Program-made: the position numbers and the translations under genes
Notes under the pieces: generated by a model
Seen by the model: only the letters and a program-made list of their open reading frames with translations
Databases searched by the model: none
What the model was told of the DNA's origin: nothing
From: an uncultured Murdochiella sp.
GTDB lineage: Bacteria > Bacillota > Clostridia > Tissierellales > Peptoniphilaceae
DNA: 30,549 nucleotides
Direction of reading: 5' to 3'
Assembly (NCBI RefSeq): GCF_902488755.1
Contig: NZ_CABTXF010000011.1
Span: forward strand, 1-30,549
Shown: positions 23,562 through 30,549 of the stretch, one piece after another
Numbering within the stretch: position 1 is the stretch's first letter
How the letters are laid out: every line of letters begins with the position of its first letter

Positions 23562-23870
23562 TCAATCCTCCAAAAGAAAATCCTGATCCAGCTCAGTTAT
23601 CGTAAAGAGTTTCTTCACGTTTGCCTTCGCCTTGCGAATCGTAATGGAATGCCCTGCCGGTTTCGTATTCTTGAGAATGGAAATCAACGCGCCGAGACCG
23701 GTGGAGTCCATATAATCCAACCCGGAAAGGTCAAAAACAATCGATGCAGGATTCTCTTGATACGCTTCCAAAACTTTTGTTTTCATCTCTGCTGCGCTAA
23801 TAATATCCAAGTCGCCCTGCAACGCGATTTCCAGCGCATCCTTATTATCCAGTTGAATGTGAAATGCCAT
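23562..23870 (-). CDS. STAS-domain anti-sigma-factor antagonist (SpoIIAA/RsbV type)
   Basis: A 102-aa STAS protein. The conserved region IVFDLSGLDYMDSTGLGAL (44-62) contains S56 in DSTG, the serine that the cognate kinase phosphorylates in SpoIIAA and RsbV; unphosphorylated antagonist frees the sigma factor. ATG 23870 is chosen because AAGGGTGAG precedes it at normal distance; the alternative GTG at 23882 has no room for a site. Only 20 bases separate it from the gyrA stop and no promoter is evident there, so it is probably read from the gyrase transcript. The target serine is intact even though the presumed kinase next door looks degenerate. Confidence 0.9.
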   Translation of the reverse strand: MAFHIQLDNKDALEIALQGDLDIISAAEMKTKVLEAYQENPASIVFDLSGLDYMDSTGLGALISILKNTKPAGHSITIRKAKANVKKLFTITELDQDFLLED

Positions 23871-23890
23871 CGTTTTTCTCACCCTTCTGC

Positions 23891-26341
23891 TTAGGCTTCT
23901 GCCGGATCCCAGTCATCCATGTATTTGGCGACAGCAACGATCCGCTCCTCTTCTGTCTTAACGTCTTTTAACTTCACACCCTGTGTAGAGCGACCCAAGG
24001 TGCTGATTTTTGCCACTTCCAGACGAATCAGATCATTGTTTTGCGACATGAGCAACACTTCATCGCCTTTTTCTACCAACATCCCCGCAACGATGCTTCC
24101 GGTTTTCTTGGTGACCTTATAGGTTTTTAATCCCTTACCGCCGCGGTTCTGCAAGGTGTAATGTTCAATGAGCGTTTTCTTTCCATAGCCGTTTTCGCTA
24201 ATGATAAGAACGTAAGGCAAATCCTTCACCACGTCCATATCAATCACCTGATCGTTCTTACCAAGCGTAATGCCCTTCACACCCATTGCACTGCGACCGA
24301 CACTGCGCACCGCAGAAAGCGATGTACGAACAGACATACCTTCTTTCGTAACGATAAGAATTTCTCCATCCCCTTTCGCGATGCGCACCGCAACGAGTTC
24401 ATCGTCTTCCGCAAGGGTGATGGCACGAATGCCACTCGCCCGCACATTGGTGAAATTCGCCGTTTCCGTTTTCTTGAGTGTACCGTTCTTCGTCATCATC
24501 ACGAAATATGTTCCGCCAGCAAGCGAAGCACTCTTCGGGAACATCGCCTCGATCTTTTCGTTCGGCTCAAGCTGCAGCAGATTGATGATGGCTTGTCCTC
24601 GTGAAGTACGACCGCCTTCCGGAATGTTATAGGCGGTTAAGGTATAGAGACGTCCCTTGTTGGTGAAGAACAGAATTTCATCATGCGTCGAGACGACATA
24701 GAGATGACGTACATAGTCATCTTCCTTCGTCGTCATTCCGCGAATACCCTTTCCGCCACGCTGTTGCACCTTGTATTGATCTGCCGGCGTGCGTTTGATA
24801 TATCCACGTTCGGTAAGGGAAATGACCACCGCTTCCTTTTCAATCAGGTCTTCGATGTCAATTTCCTCTGCTGCCGGCATAATTTTTGTACGCCGCGCGT
24901 CCGCGTATTTTTCCTTGATTTCCAAAAGTTCCTGCTCAATAACGCCGAGCAGAACCCGACGGCTATTGAGAATTTCGCGATAGAAAGCGATTTTTTGCAG
25001 CAGTTCATTATACTCTGCATCCAGCTTCTCACGTTCCAAACCGGAAAGGCGTTTTAAGCGCATATCCAAAATGGCTTGGGACTGTAAATCATCTAAACCA
25101 AATCGCTTCAGGAAAATAGCTTTAATTTCAGTATCATTATAGCTGGAACGGATAATCTTAATGATTTCATCAATGTTATCCAGCGCAATGCGTAAGCCCT
25201 CAATAATGTGCGCTCGTGCCTCCGCTTTTGCGAGATCATAGCGTGTACGGCGCGTAACGACGTCAATCTGATGCTCAATATAGTAGCGAATAAGCTCTTT
25301 CATGGGCAAAATCTTCGGACGTCCATTCACCAATGCCAAATTGATAATGCCAAAGGTCGTTTCCATCGGGGTATACTTGAACAAGTTGTTCAAAACGACT
25401 TTCGGGATGGCATCGCGTTTCAGGTCGATAACAATACGCAGTCCTGTGCGGTTAGAGTCGTCACGAATGCCGGAAATACCTTCAATACGCTTTTCTTTCA
25501 CCAAATCGGCAATTTTGAGAATCAGCTTCGCCTTATTCACCTGATAAGGAATTTCCGTAATCGTAATTCGATTGTGTCCACGTATTTCATCTACACGAGC
25601 AACCGCGCGTAGTTTCAGCCGTCCGCGTCCGGTTTCATATGCCTCTTGTATACCGGATTTTCCCATAATATGTGCGCCGGTAGGAAAGTCCGGACCGGGC
25701 ATAATCGATAAAATCTCTTCTGTCGTCAACTCCGGATTATTCATATACGCAATACAGGCATCGATGGCTTCTCCCAAATTATGGGGTGCCATATTGGTTG
25801 CCATACCGACAGCAATTCCTGCAGAGCCATTGACGATAAGATTCGGAAAACGCGCCGGAAGAACCGTTGGTTCCTGTTCCTCCTCATCAAAGTTGGGTTG
25901 AAAATCCACGGTATCCTTATTGATGTCTCGCAGCATCTCCTGCGCCAATTTCGTCATACGCACCTCGGTATAACGCATTGCCGCTGCTCCGTCACCATCG
26001 ATGGAACCAAAATTTCCTTGTCCGTCCGCCAACATATAACGGGTGTTAAACGGTTGTGCTAAACGAACGACCGCATCATAAATGGCCGAATCGCCATGGG
26101 GATGAAAACGACCCATGACATCACCGACCAGACGAGCGGATTTACGATACGGCTTATCGGGGGTAAGTCCCAACTGCGCCATACCGTAGAGAATACGCCG
26201 ATGTACCGGCTTTAAGCCGTCACGCACATCCGGCAGCGCACGACCGACGATAACCGACATGGAATAATCCAGATAGGAGCTTTTCATCTCCTCTTCCAAA
26301 TCTGCATCCAGGACGGTTTGTTTGGTAAATTCTTCTGCCAT
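23891..26341 (-). CDS. gyrA: DNA gyrase subunit A
   Basis: The 816-aa breakage-and-reunion subunit of gyrase, which introduces negative supercoils ahead of forks. The catalytic Tyr is Y124 in AAAMRYTEVRMTK. The quinolone region reads HPHGDSAIYDAVVR with S85 and D89 at the positions equivalent to E. coli S83 and D87, so the common resistance substitutions are absent. The C-terminal domain has the GyrA box as QQRGGKGIRGM, which favours GyrA over ParC, and blade repeats continue to the end. The ATG has GAAGGAGA just before it. gyrB lies 44 bases upstream. Downstream, 20 bases away, are the STAS/anti-sigma/sigma genes, an interesting coupling to topology control. Confidence 0.98.
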   Translation of the reverse strand: MAEEFTKQTVLDADLEEEMKSSYLDYSMSVIVGRALPDVRDGLKPVHRRILYGMAQLGLTPDKPYRKSARLVGDVMGRFHPHGDSAIYDAVVRLAQPFNTRYMLADGQGNFGSIDGDGAAAMRYTEVRMTKLAQEMLRDINKDTVDFQPNFDEEEQEPTVLPARFPNLIVNGSAGIAVGMATNMAPHNLGEAIDACIAYMNNPELTTEEILSIMPGPDFPTGAHIMGKSGIQEAYETGRGRLKLRAVARVDEIRGHNRITITEIPYQVNKAKLILKIADLVKEKRIEGISGIRDDSNRTGLRIVIDLKRDAIPKVVLNNLFKYTPMETTFGIINLALVNGRPKILPMKELIRYYIEHQIDVVTRRTRYDLAKAEARAHIIEGLRIALDNIDEIIKIIRSSYNDTEIKAIFLKRFGLDDLQSQAILDMRLKRLSGLEREKLDAEYNELLQKIAFYREILNSRRVLLGVIEQELLEIKEKYADARRTKIMPAAEEIDIEDLIEKEAVVISLTERGYIKRTPADQYKVQQRGGKGIRGMTTKEDDYVRHLYVVSTHDEILFFTNKGRLYTLTAYNIPEGGRTSRGQAIINLLQLEPNEKIEAMFPKSASLAGGTYFVMMTKNGTLKKTETANFTNVRASGIRAITLAEDDELVAVRIAKGDGEILIVTKEGMSVRTSLSAVRSVGRSAMGVKGITLGKNDQVIDMDVVKDLPYVLIISENGYGKKTLIEHYTLQNRGGKGLKTYKVTKKTGSIVAGMLVEKGDEVLLMSQNNDLIRLEVAKISTLGRSTQGVKLKDVKTEEERIVAVAKYMDDWDPAEA

Positions 26342-26385
26342 ACTTTCTCCTTCTCTATATTCTGTGGCTTACAAGCGCATTTCGC

Positions 26386-28317
26386 TTAGCCGACCGTATC
26401 AATATTTTCCGCTTTCGTTGCATTCTTGACGATAAACTCGCGTCGCGGTTCAACCTTATCCCCCATTAAAAGCGTAAATGTGTCATCCACCGAGGAGGAT
26501 TCTTCATCTATCTTCACCTGTAAAAGAATGCGATGTTCCGGATCCATAGTCGTTTGCCAAAGTTGATCGTCATTCATTTCTCCCAAACCTTTATAGCGGT
26601 TGATTTTATACGATCCTTCGGGAAGGTCTTTCAGTATGCGGGCAAGCTCTTTTTCATCGTAGACATATCGTTCCTCTTTGCCCTGCACAATACGGAAAAG
26701 AGGCGGCTGCGCGATATAGATATGTCCTTCATCAATAAGCGGACGCATCTGACGATAGAAAAAGGTCAACAGCAGCGTGCGAATATGGGCGCCATCCACA
26801 TCGGCATCCGTCATGATGATAATTTTGCCGTAACGCAGTTTGGAAATGTCAAAGTTATCACCAATGCCTGTGCCGAACGCCGTCACCATGGATTTAATTT
26901 CTTCATAGGCGAAAATATGATGCGCGCTGGCTTTTTCGACATTCAAAATCTTTCCGCGCAAAGGCAGGATCGCTTGCGTTCGGTTATCTCGTCCCGTTTT
27001 TGCTGAACCGCCGGCGGAATCTCCCTCGACGAGGAATATTTCATTAACAGCAAGGTCTTTTTCCTGACAATCCGCCAATTTTCCCGGAAGCGTCGTATTA
27101 TCCAAAATGGAGCGCGAGCTGCGAGAAAGATCACGCGCTTTACGCGCTGCTTCCCGAGCGCGTTGCGCACCCATTGCCTTATCGATAATAATCTTTCCGA
27201 CTTTCGGATTTTCCTCTAAATACGTCGAAAGCTCTTTGGACAAAAAGGTGTCCACAATTCCGCGTACTTCGCTACTGCCCAATTTCGACTTGGTTTGTCC
27301 TTCAAATTGCGGATTCGATACTTTAACACTGACAATGGCGGTCAAGCCTTCCCGCACATCTTCACCGGAAAGATTATCCTCTTTCTCTTTAATGAGATTA
27401 AAACGACGCCCATAGTCATTCAGCGATTTGGTCAATGCCGAACGAAAACCGGTTAAATGTGTTCCTCCCTCACCGGTAATGATGTTGTTGGCAAAGGAAA
27501 TGATATTTTCCGCATACCCTGTGGTGTATTGCAGAGAAATATCTACCTCCACTCCTTCGCTTGTCCCCTGAAAATGAGGAATATCCTCAAACAAGGCATC
27601 TTTATTGCGATTTAAATAGCGAACAAATTCGCTGATGCCTCCTTCATAATGGAAGACCTGTTCTTTCTGCTCTTCCTCTTCTGCCCGCTCGTTGACCAGA
27701 ATAAAGCGTACACCGGCCGTTAAAAACGCCATTTCCCGGAAACGTCGTTCCAAGGTTTCCGGCTTAAATTCCAGTGTTTCGAAAATTTCCGGATCGGGAT
27801 AAAAAGTGATTTCTGTTCCGGTGTCTTCTGCTTCACCAATGACTTCCAGCGGTTTTACTGTTTTTCCCTGCGAAAATTCCATGTGGAACAATTTTCCTTC
27901 GCGACGTACCTCGGCAATGAGCTTTTTGGATAGCGCATTGACGACCGAAACGCCGACACCGTGCAAACCACCGGAAAAGCGATACGCATCGCTATCAAAT
28001 TTACCGCCGGCATGAAGAATCGTCAGTACCGTTTCCAAAGTGGATTTTCCGGTCTGATGATGTTTTTCTACCGGAATACCGGATCCGTTGTCCCAAACAC
28101 GACAGCCACCATCCTTTTGCAACGTAATGCGAATCGTATCACAGCGTCCTGCCAGAGCTTCGTCCACCGAGTTATCGACCACTTCATACACCAAATGATG
28201 CAATCCGCGATCATCCGTGGAACCGATATACATACCCGGACGAACACGTACCGCTTCTAACCCCTCTAAGACGCGAATATTATGCTCGCCGTATTCCACA
28301 TTCTGTTTTGAAACCAT
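26386..28317 (-). CDS. gyrB: DNA gyrase subunit B
   Basis: The 643-aa ATPase subunit of gyrase. GHKL motifs are clear: YEVVDNSVDEA with catalytic E45 and N49, DNGSGIP with D76, and GGLHGVGVSVVNAL around 117-129. The TOPRIM domain shows LVEGDSAGGSAKTGRDNRTQ and MTDADVDGAHIRTLLL, and the C-terminus YKGLGEMNDDQLWQTTMDP. At this length it is the short Gram-positive form without the long insert of E. coli GyrB. ATG 28317 is taken rather than the ORF start at 28362 because GAAAGGA precedes it and MVSKQNVEYGEHNIRVLEG fits homologues. It follows recF by 102 bases, a gap that holds a candidate promoter. Confidence 0.98.
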   Translation of the reverse strand: MVSKQNVEYGEHNIRVLEGLEAVRVRPGMYIGSTDDRGLHHLVYEVVDNSVDEALAGRCDTIRITLQKDGGCRVWDNGSGIPVEKHHQTGKSTLETVLTILHAGGKFDSDAYRFSGGLHGVGVSVVNALSKKLIAEVRREGKLFHMEFSQGKTVKPLEVIGEAEDTGTEITFYPDPEIFETLEFKPETLERRFREMAFLTAGVRFILVNERAEEEEQKEQVFHYEGGISEFVRYLNRNKDALFEDIPHFQGTSEGVEVDISLQYTTGYAENIISFANNIITGEGGTHLTGFRSALTKSLNDYGRRFNLIKEKEDNLSGEDVREGLTAIVSVKVSNPQFEGQTKSKLGSSEVRGIVDTFLSKELSTYLEENPKVGKIIIDKAMGAQRAREAARKARDLSRSSRSILDNTTLPGKLADCQEKDLAVNEIFLVEGDSAGGSAKTGRDNRTQAILPLRGKILNVEKASAHHIFAYEEIKSMVTAFGTGIGDNFDISKLRYGKIIIMTDADVDGAHIRTLLLTFFYRQMRPLIDEGHIYIAQPPLFRIVQGKEERYVYDEKELARILKDLPEGSYKINRYKGLGEMNDDQLWQTTMDPEHRILLQVKIDEESSSVDDTFTLLMGDKVEPRREFIVKNATKAENIDTVG

Positions 28318-28351
28318 AAAAATCCTTTCTTCCTTCCGATAGAAACGCAAA

Positions 28352-28379
28352 AACATAATCATCCGGCGTTTCCTGTCAT
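28352..28379 (-). promoter_or_regulatory. candidate sigma-A promoter for gyrB-gyrA
   Basis: On the minus strand ATGACA (28379-28374) and TATGTT (28357-28352) are 16 bases apart, matching consensus in five and four positions. Transcription would begin near 28345, about 28 nt before the gyrB ATG. A second -35-like TTGACA lies at 28402-28397 but lacks a good -10. An own promoter for gyrase would suit its usual supercoiling-sensitive control. Confidence 0.42.
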
Positions 28380-28419
28380 TACTCTTTTACACTTGTTGTC
28401 AATGTTTCTTTTTTATCTT

Positions 28420-29502
28420 CTATGTTTCATGGGAAATATGTCCACTCTGTACTCGGTAATAATGAGCGTTTTTTTCTTCACGATGAAGAAAGTCAACTGC
28501 GTTTGTCGTCACCAAACTCTGATAGGGACGAATGAGATGCAATAAAGCTTTCGCTCTTCGCGCATCCAATTCAGAAAACACATCATCCAATAACAAAATG
28601 GGTCGTAAACCATGTGTTTTTTCCCGAATTTTCATTTCTGCCAATTTACAGGAAAGGGTCAATGTTCTTATCTGCCCCTGCGAAGCGAAAAGCCTTGCCG
28701 GAAGAGAATTAATCACCATTTCAACCTCATCTCGATGCGGACCGATTTGCGTACTGCGCATTTCCACATCTCGAATTCTTTCCTCTTTCAGTTGCCGAAG
28801 AAAAAGTTCTTTCTCCTCCACACAATTCGTCACATAGAACAAACGGCATGTTTCCTTCCCATTACTTAACAGTTTATGGTGAAATATCGTTTCTTTTTCC
28901 CACTCTTCAACCATCTCTCTTCGTTTTTTTACTATCGGCACAGCCGTAGCAGCAAGCTCTCGATCATAGCTATTTAACTGTTCTTCAAACCATGATCCTT
29001 GCATCTTCAGTAATTGATTACGCTGAAAAAGTGTTTTTTCATACCGTCGAAGAAGCGAACGATAGGTCGGATCGGTGGAAAGAAGGAGTGCATCCAGATA
29101 TGTCCGGCGCTCAGCAGGTGAACCTTTTACTAATTCCAAATGCGAAGGGGCGAAAAGCACCACATCAAATTGTTCTCGCAATTCAGCAGCCGACTCCACT
29201 TCCACTTCATTAATTCGGCAGCGTTTTCGCTCCACCATGGAAAATTTAATTTCCACATTCTTTTCGCGTTCTTTCTCTTGGATACGAGCGCGAATATATG
29301 CTGAACGTTCCCCAAAACGAATGAGTTTTTTATCCGTTGTGGTCTTAAAGGAAGAACCTTTAGCGGTGATATACACACTCTCCAGTATATTTGTTTTTCC
29401 TTGAGCATTCGGTCCATAGAAGACGTGACATCCCTCAAAAAATGGTATTCGTTCGTAATCATAATTGCGAAAATTAATTAATACCAATTCCTGAAGGCTC
29501 AC
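28420..29502 (-). CDS. recF: DNA replication and repair protein RecF
   Basis: An SMC-like ATPase that loads RecA at gaps through RecOR. The 360-aa product begins MSLQELVLINFRNYDYE, the typical RecF opening, with Walker A GPNAQGKTN at 30-38 and the C-terminal Walker B region LLLDDVFSELDARR, preceded by ASQGQIRTLTLSCKLAE. The GTG at 29502 is preferred over the GTG at 29517: AAGGAGG stands five bases before it, and homologues start here. The gene lies between dnaN, whose stop is 38 bases upstream, and gyrB, the usual order in Bacillota. No short yaaA/S4-domain gene is seen between dnaN and recF, although that gene is frequent there in Bacillus. Confidence 0.96.
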   Translation of the reverse strand: MSLQELVLINFRNYDYERIPFFEGCHVFYGPNAQGKTNILESVYITAKGSSFKTTTDKKLIRFGERSAYIRARIQEKEREKNVEIKFSMVERKRCRINEVEVESAAELREQFDVVLFAPSHLELVKGSPAERRTYLDALLLSTDPTYRSLLRRYEKTLFQRNQLLKMQGSWFEEQLNSYDRELAATAVPIVKKRREMVEEWEKETIFHHKLLSNGKETCRLFYVTNCVEEKELFLRQLKEERIRDVEMRSTQIGPHRDEVEMVINSLPARLFASQGQIRTLTLSCKLAEMKIREKTHGLRPILLLDDVFSELDARRAKALLHLIRPYQSLVTTNAVDFLHREEKNAHYYRVQSGHISHET

Positions 29503-29540
29503 ACCTTCCTCCTTCACTTTCCTCTGCCAAACATTCCTTT

Positions 29541-30549
29541 TTACTGACCGGCAATGCGCACCGGTAAAACGAGATAGAGATACGACTCTTCTTCTTCCGT
29601 AGGACGGATAATCATGGGGTTGAGCGTTCCATTGAGAGTAAGCGTAATGTGTTCACTCTGTAAGGCACGTACACCATCCAGGAGATATTTCGCATTAAAA
29701 GCGATGCAGCAATTTTCTCCCTGACAATTCATATCCACAAATTCATCGACATGACCCAATTCCGAATTGGATTCAATATGCAATCCTTCTTCCTGAAAAT
29801 CCAACTTAATCAAATGCGCACGTTCTCCCTGTGTCAGCAAAGAGGCGCGTTCAATCGCATCACGAAACGCCTGGCGGTCGACGATAACGGTGGTATTCTT
29901 GTCTTCCGAAATAATTTCTTCGTAGTTGATGAAATTCTTATCAATCAGTCGGGAATAGAGTTTCAGTGAACCGCTTTCAAAATAAATGTGCCCGGGAACT
30001 GAGCGAATCACTGTTTTTTCGTCGTCGTTCAATAGGCGAGAAAGTTCAATCATGCAACGTTTAGGAACAATCATGGACTCCTCAAATACTTCCTGCTCAG
30101 CATCCAGAGAAATATCTCGCACAGCGAGACGATACCCGTCAAGGGTAACCAAACGTACATTTTCCGGACGACGTTCATAGAAGATGCCGGTCAATGCAAT
30201 TTTTGATTCGTCAAGAGAGGTCGCAAATTCGGTTTCCGTAATCGCTTGTGCCAACACATCATTGGCAATCACCGTCATACGTTCGCTATTGACTTCCGGT
30301 ACTTCGGGAAAATCTGCGGCATTCGGCACTTGCAATTCAAAATGGCTTTCTGCACAGCGAATTTTAAGCACACCCTGACTTTCTTCTACGGTAGCTAATG
30401 CGCCCGGTAGTTTACGGAAAATATTACCAATCATGCCTGAGGCGACAACCATTACCCCTTCTTCCACCACTTTACAGGGCATAGACGTTTGAATGGTTAA
30501 TTCTAAATCGGATGCGGTAAGCGTTAGTGTTTCACCATAGGCTTCAAAG
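29541..30549 (-). CDS. dnaN: DNA polymerase III sliding clamp (beta subunit), N-terminus cut by window edge
   Basis: The ring-shaped processivity clamp. The reading frame stays open to the right edge, so the ATG at 30482 is internal and roughly 40 N-terminal residues are missing. The first visible residues, FEAYGETLTLTASDLELTIQ, match the end of the first half of domain I, and MVVASGMIGNIFRKLPG is the next typical segment. Domain III ends with MIIRPTEEEESYLYLVLPVRI, the C-terminal signature of DnaN. Stop codon at 29541-29543. dnaA and the origin are expected immediately to the right, beyond the window; no DnaA-box cluster is seen inside it. Confidence 0.96.
   Translation of the reverse strand, partial: FEAYGETLTLTASDLELTIQTSMPCKVVEEGVMVVASGMIGNIFRKLPGALATVEESQGVLKIRCAESHFELQVPNAADFPEVPEVNSERMTVIANDVLAQAITETEFATSLDESKIALTGIFYERRPENVRLVTLDGYRLAVRDISLDAEQEVFEESMIVPKRCMIELSRLLNDDEKTVIRSVPGHIYFESGSLKLYSRLIDKNFINYEEIISEDKNTTVIVDRQAFRDAIERASLLTQGERAHLIKLDFQEEGLHIESNSELGHVDEFVDMNCQGENCCIAFNAKYLLDGVRALQSEHITLTLNGTLNPMIIRPTEEEESYLYLVLPVRIAGQ

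Noticed and set aside
28318..28419. Origin or DnaA-box cluster in the recF-gyrB gap or elsewhere in the window
   Set aside because: No group of TTATNCACA-like sites was seen; the origin more likely lies beyond dnaN on the right.
30483..30549. ATG 30482 as the true dnaN start
   Set aside because: The frame stays open to the edge, and the upstream residues match the DnaN domain I; the gene is simply truncated by the window.
1..30549. CRISPR arrays, tRNA or rRNA genes, insertion sequences, prophage genes
   Set aside because: No regularly spaced repeats, cloverleaf sequences, transposase motifs or terminal inverted repeats were noticed on reading; a tool search was not possible.

Overview
The window looks like a stretch of a Bacillota (Firmicutes) chromosome beside the replication origin. 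Evidence: strong AGGAGG-type ribosome binding sites, the order dnaN-recF-gyrB-gyrA, a SpoIIAA/SpoIIAB/SigF-like regulatory trio, a heterodimeric multidrug-type ABC exporter, and a clostridial style of purine pathway (single-chain 1252-aa PurL, PurO-type IMP cyclohydrolase). An anaerobic Clostridia/Tissierellia lineage is my best guess; genus cannot be fixed by eye.

Left third (102-12775, + strand): a purine cluster, purC, purF, purM, purN-purO fusion, purB, a formyltransferase-only 'purH', purD, purL. Together these cover PRPP to IMP except the AIR carboxylation step (purE/purK), which is not visible. Two departures from textbook stand out. PurF keeps its PRPP loop and candidate Fe-S cysteines, but its glutaminase domain has lost the catalytic Cys and other glutamine-site residues. 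The two halves of PurH are split: AICAR formyltransferase stands alone, and the cyclohydrolase is a PurO-family domain fused to the C-terminus of PurN. Genes form tightly coupled blocks (purF-M-NO and purD-L overlap by 1-4 nt), separated by 69-111 nt gaps that contain small inverted repeats.

Middle (12788-21182): a convergent B3/4-domain gene; a minus-strand single-pass membrane protein with a long Ser/Lys/Pro/Thr-rich stalk; a divergent operon of two ABC half-transporters with complementary degenerate ATP sites; then an ECF-type sigma factor followed by a 405-aa unrecognised soluble protein built of repeated beta-like units. A perfect 20-bp hairpin closes this segment and serves both strands.

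Right third (21224-30549, minus strand): dnaN (cut by the window edge), recF, gyrB, gyrA, then a STAS anti-sigma-factor antagonist, a very short degenerate SpoIIAB/RsbW-like protein, a SigB/SigF-family sigma factor, and a tandem-Nudix protein, closely packed in one direction. dnaA and oriC should lie just beyond the right edge. The minus-strand genes therefore run away from the origin (co-directional with replication), while the purine cluster, ABC pair and ECF unit run towards it.

No tRNA, rRNA, CRISPR array, insertion sequence or prophage gene was seen. No gap exceeds 300 bases. The strongest candidates for undescribed biology are the ECF sigma/405-aa solenoid-like protein pair, the reduced anti-sigma module hitched to gyrA, and the rewired purine enzymes.
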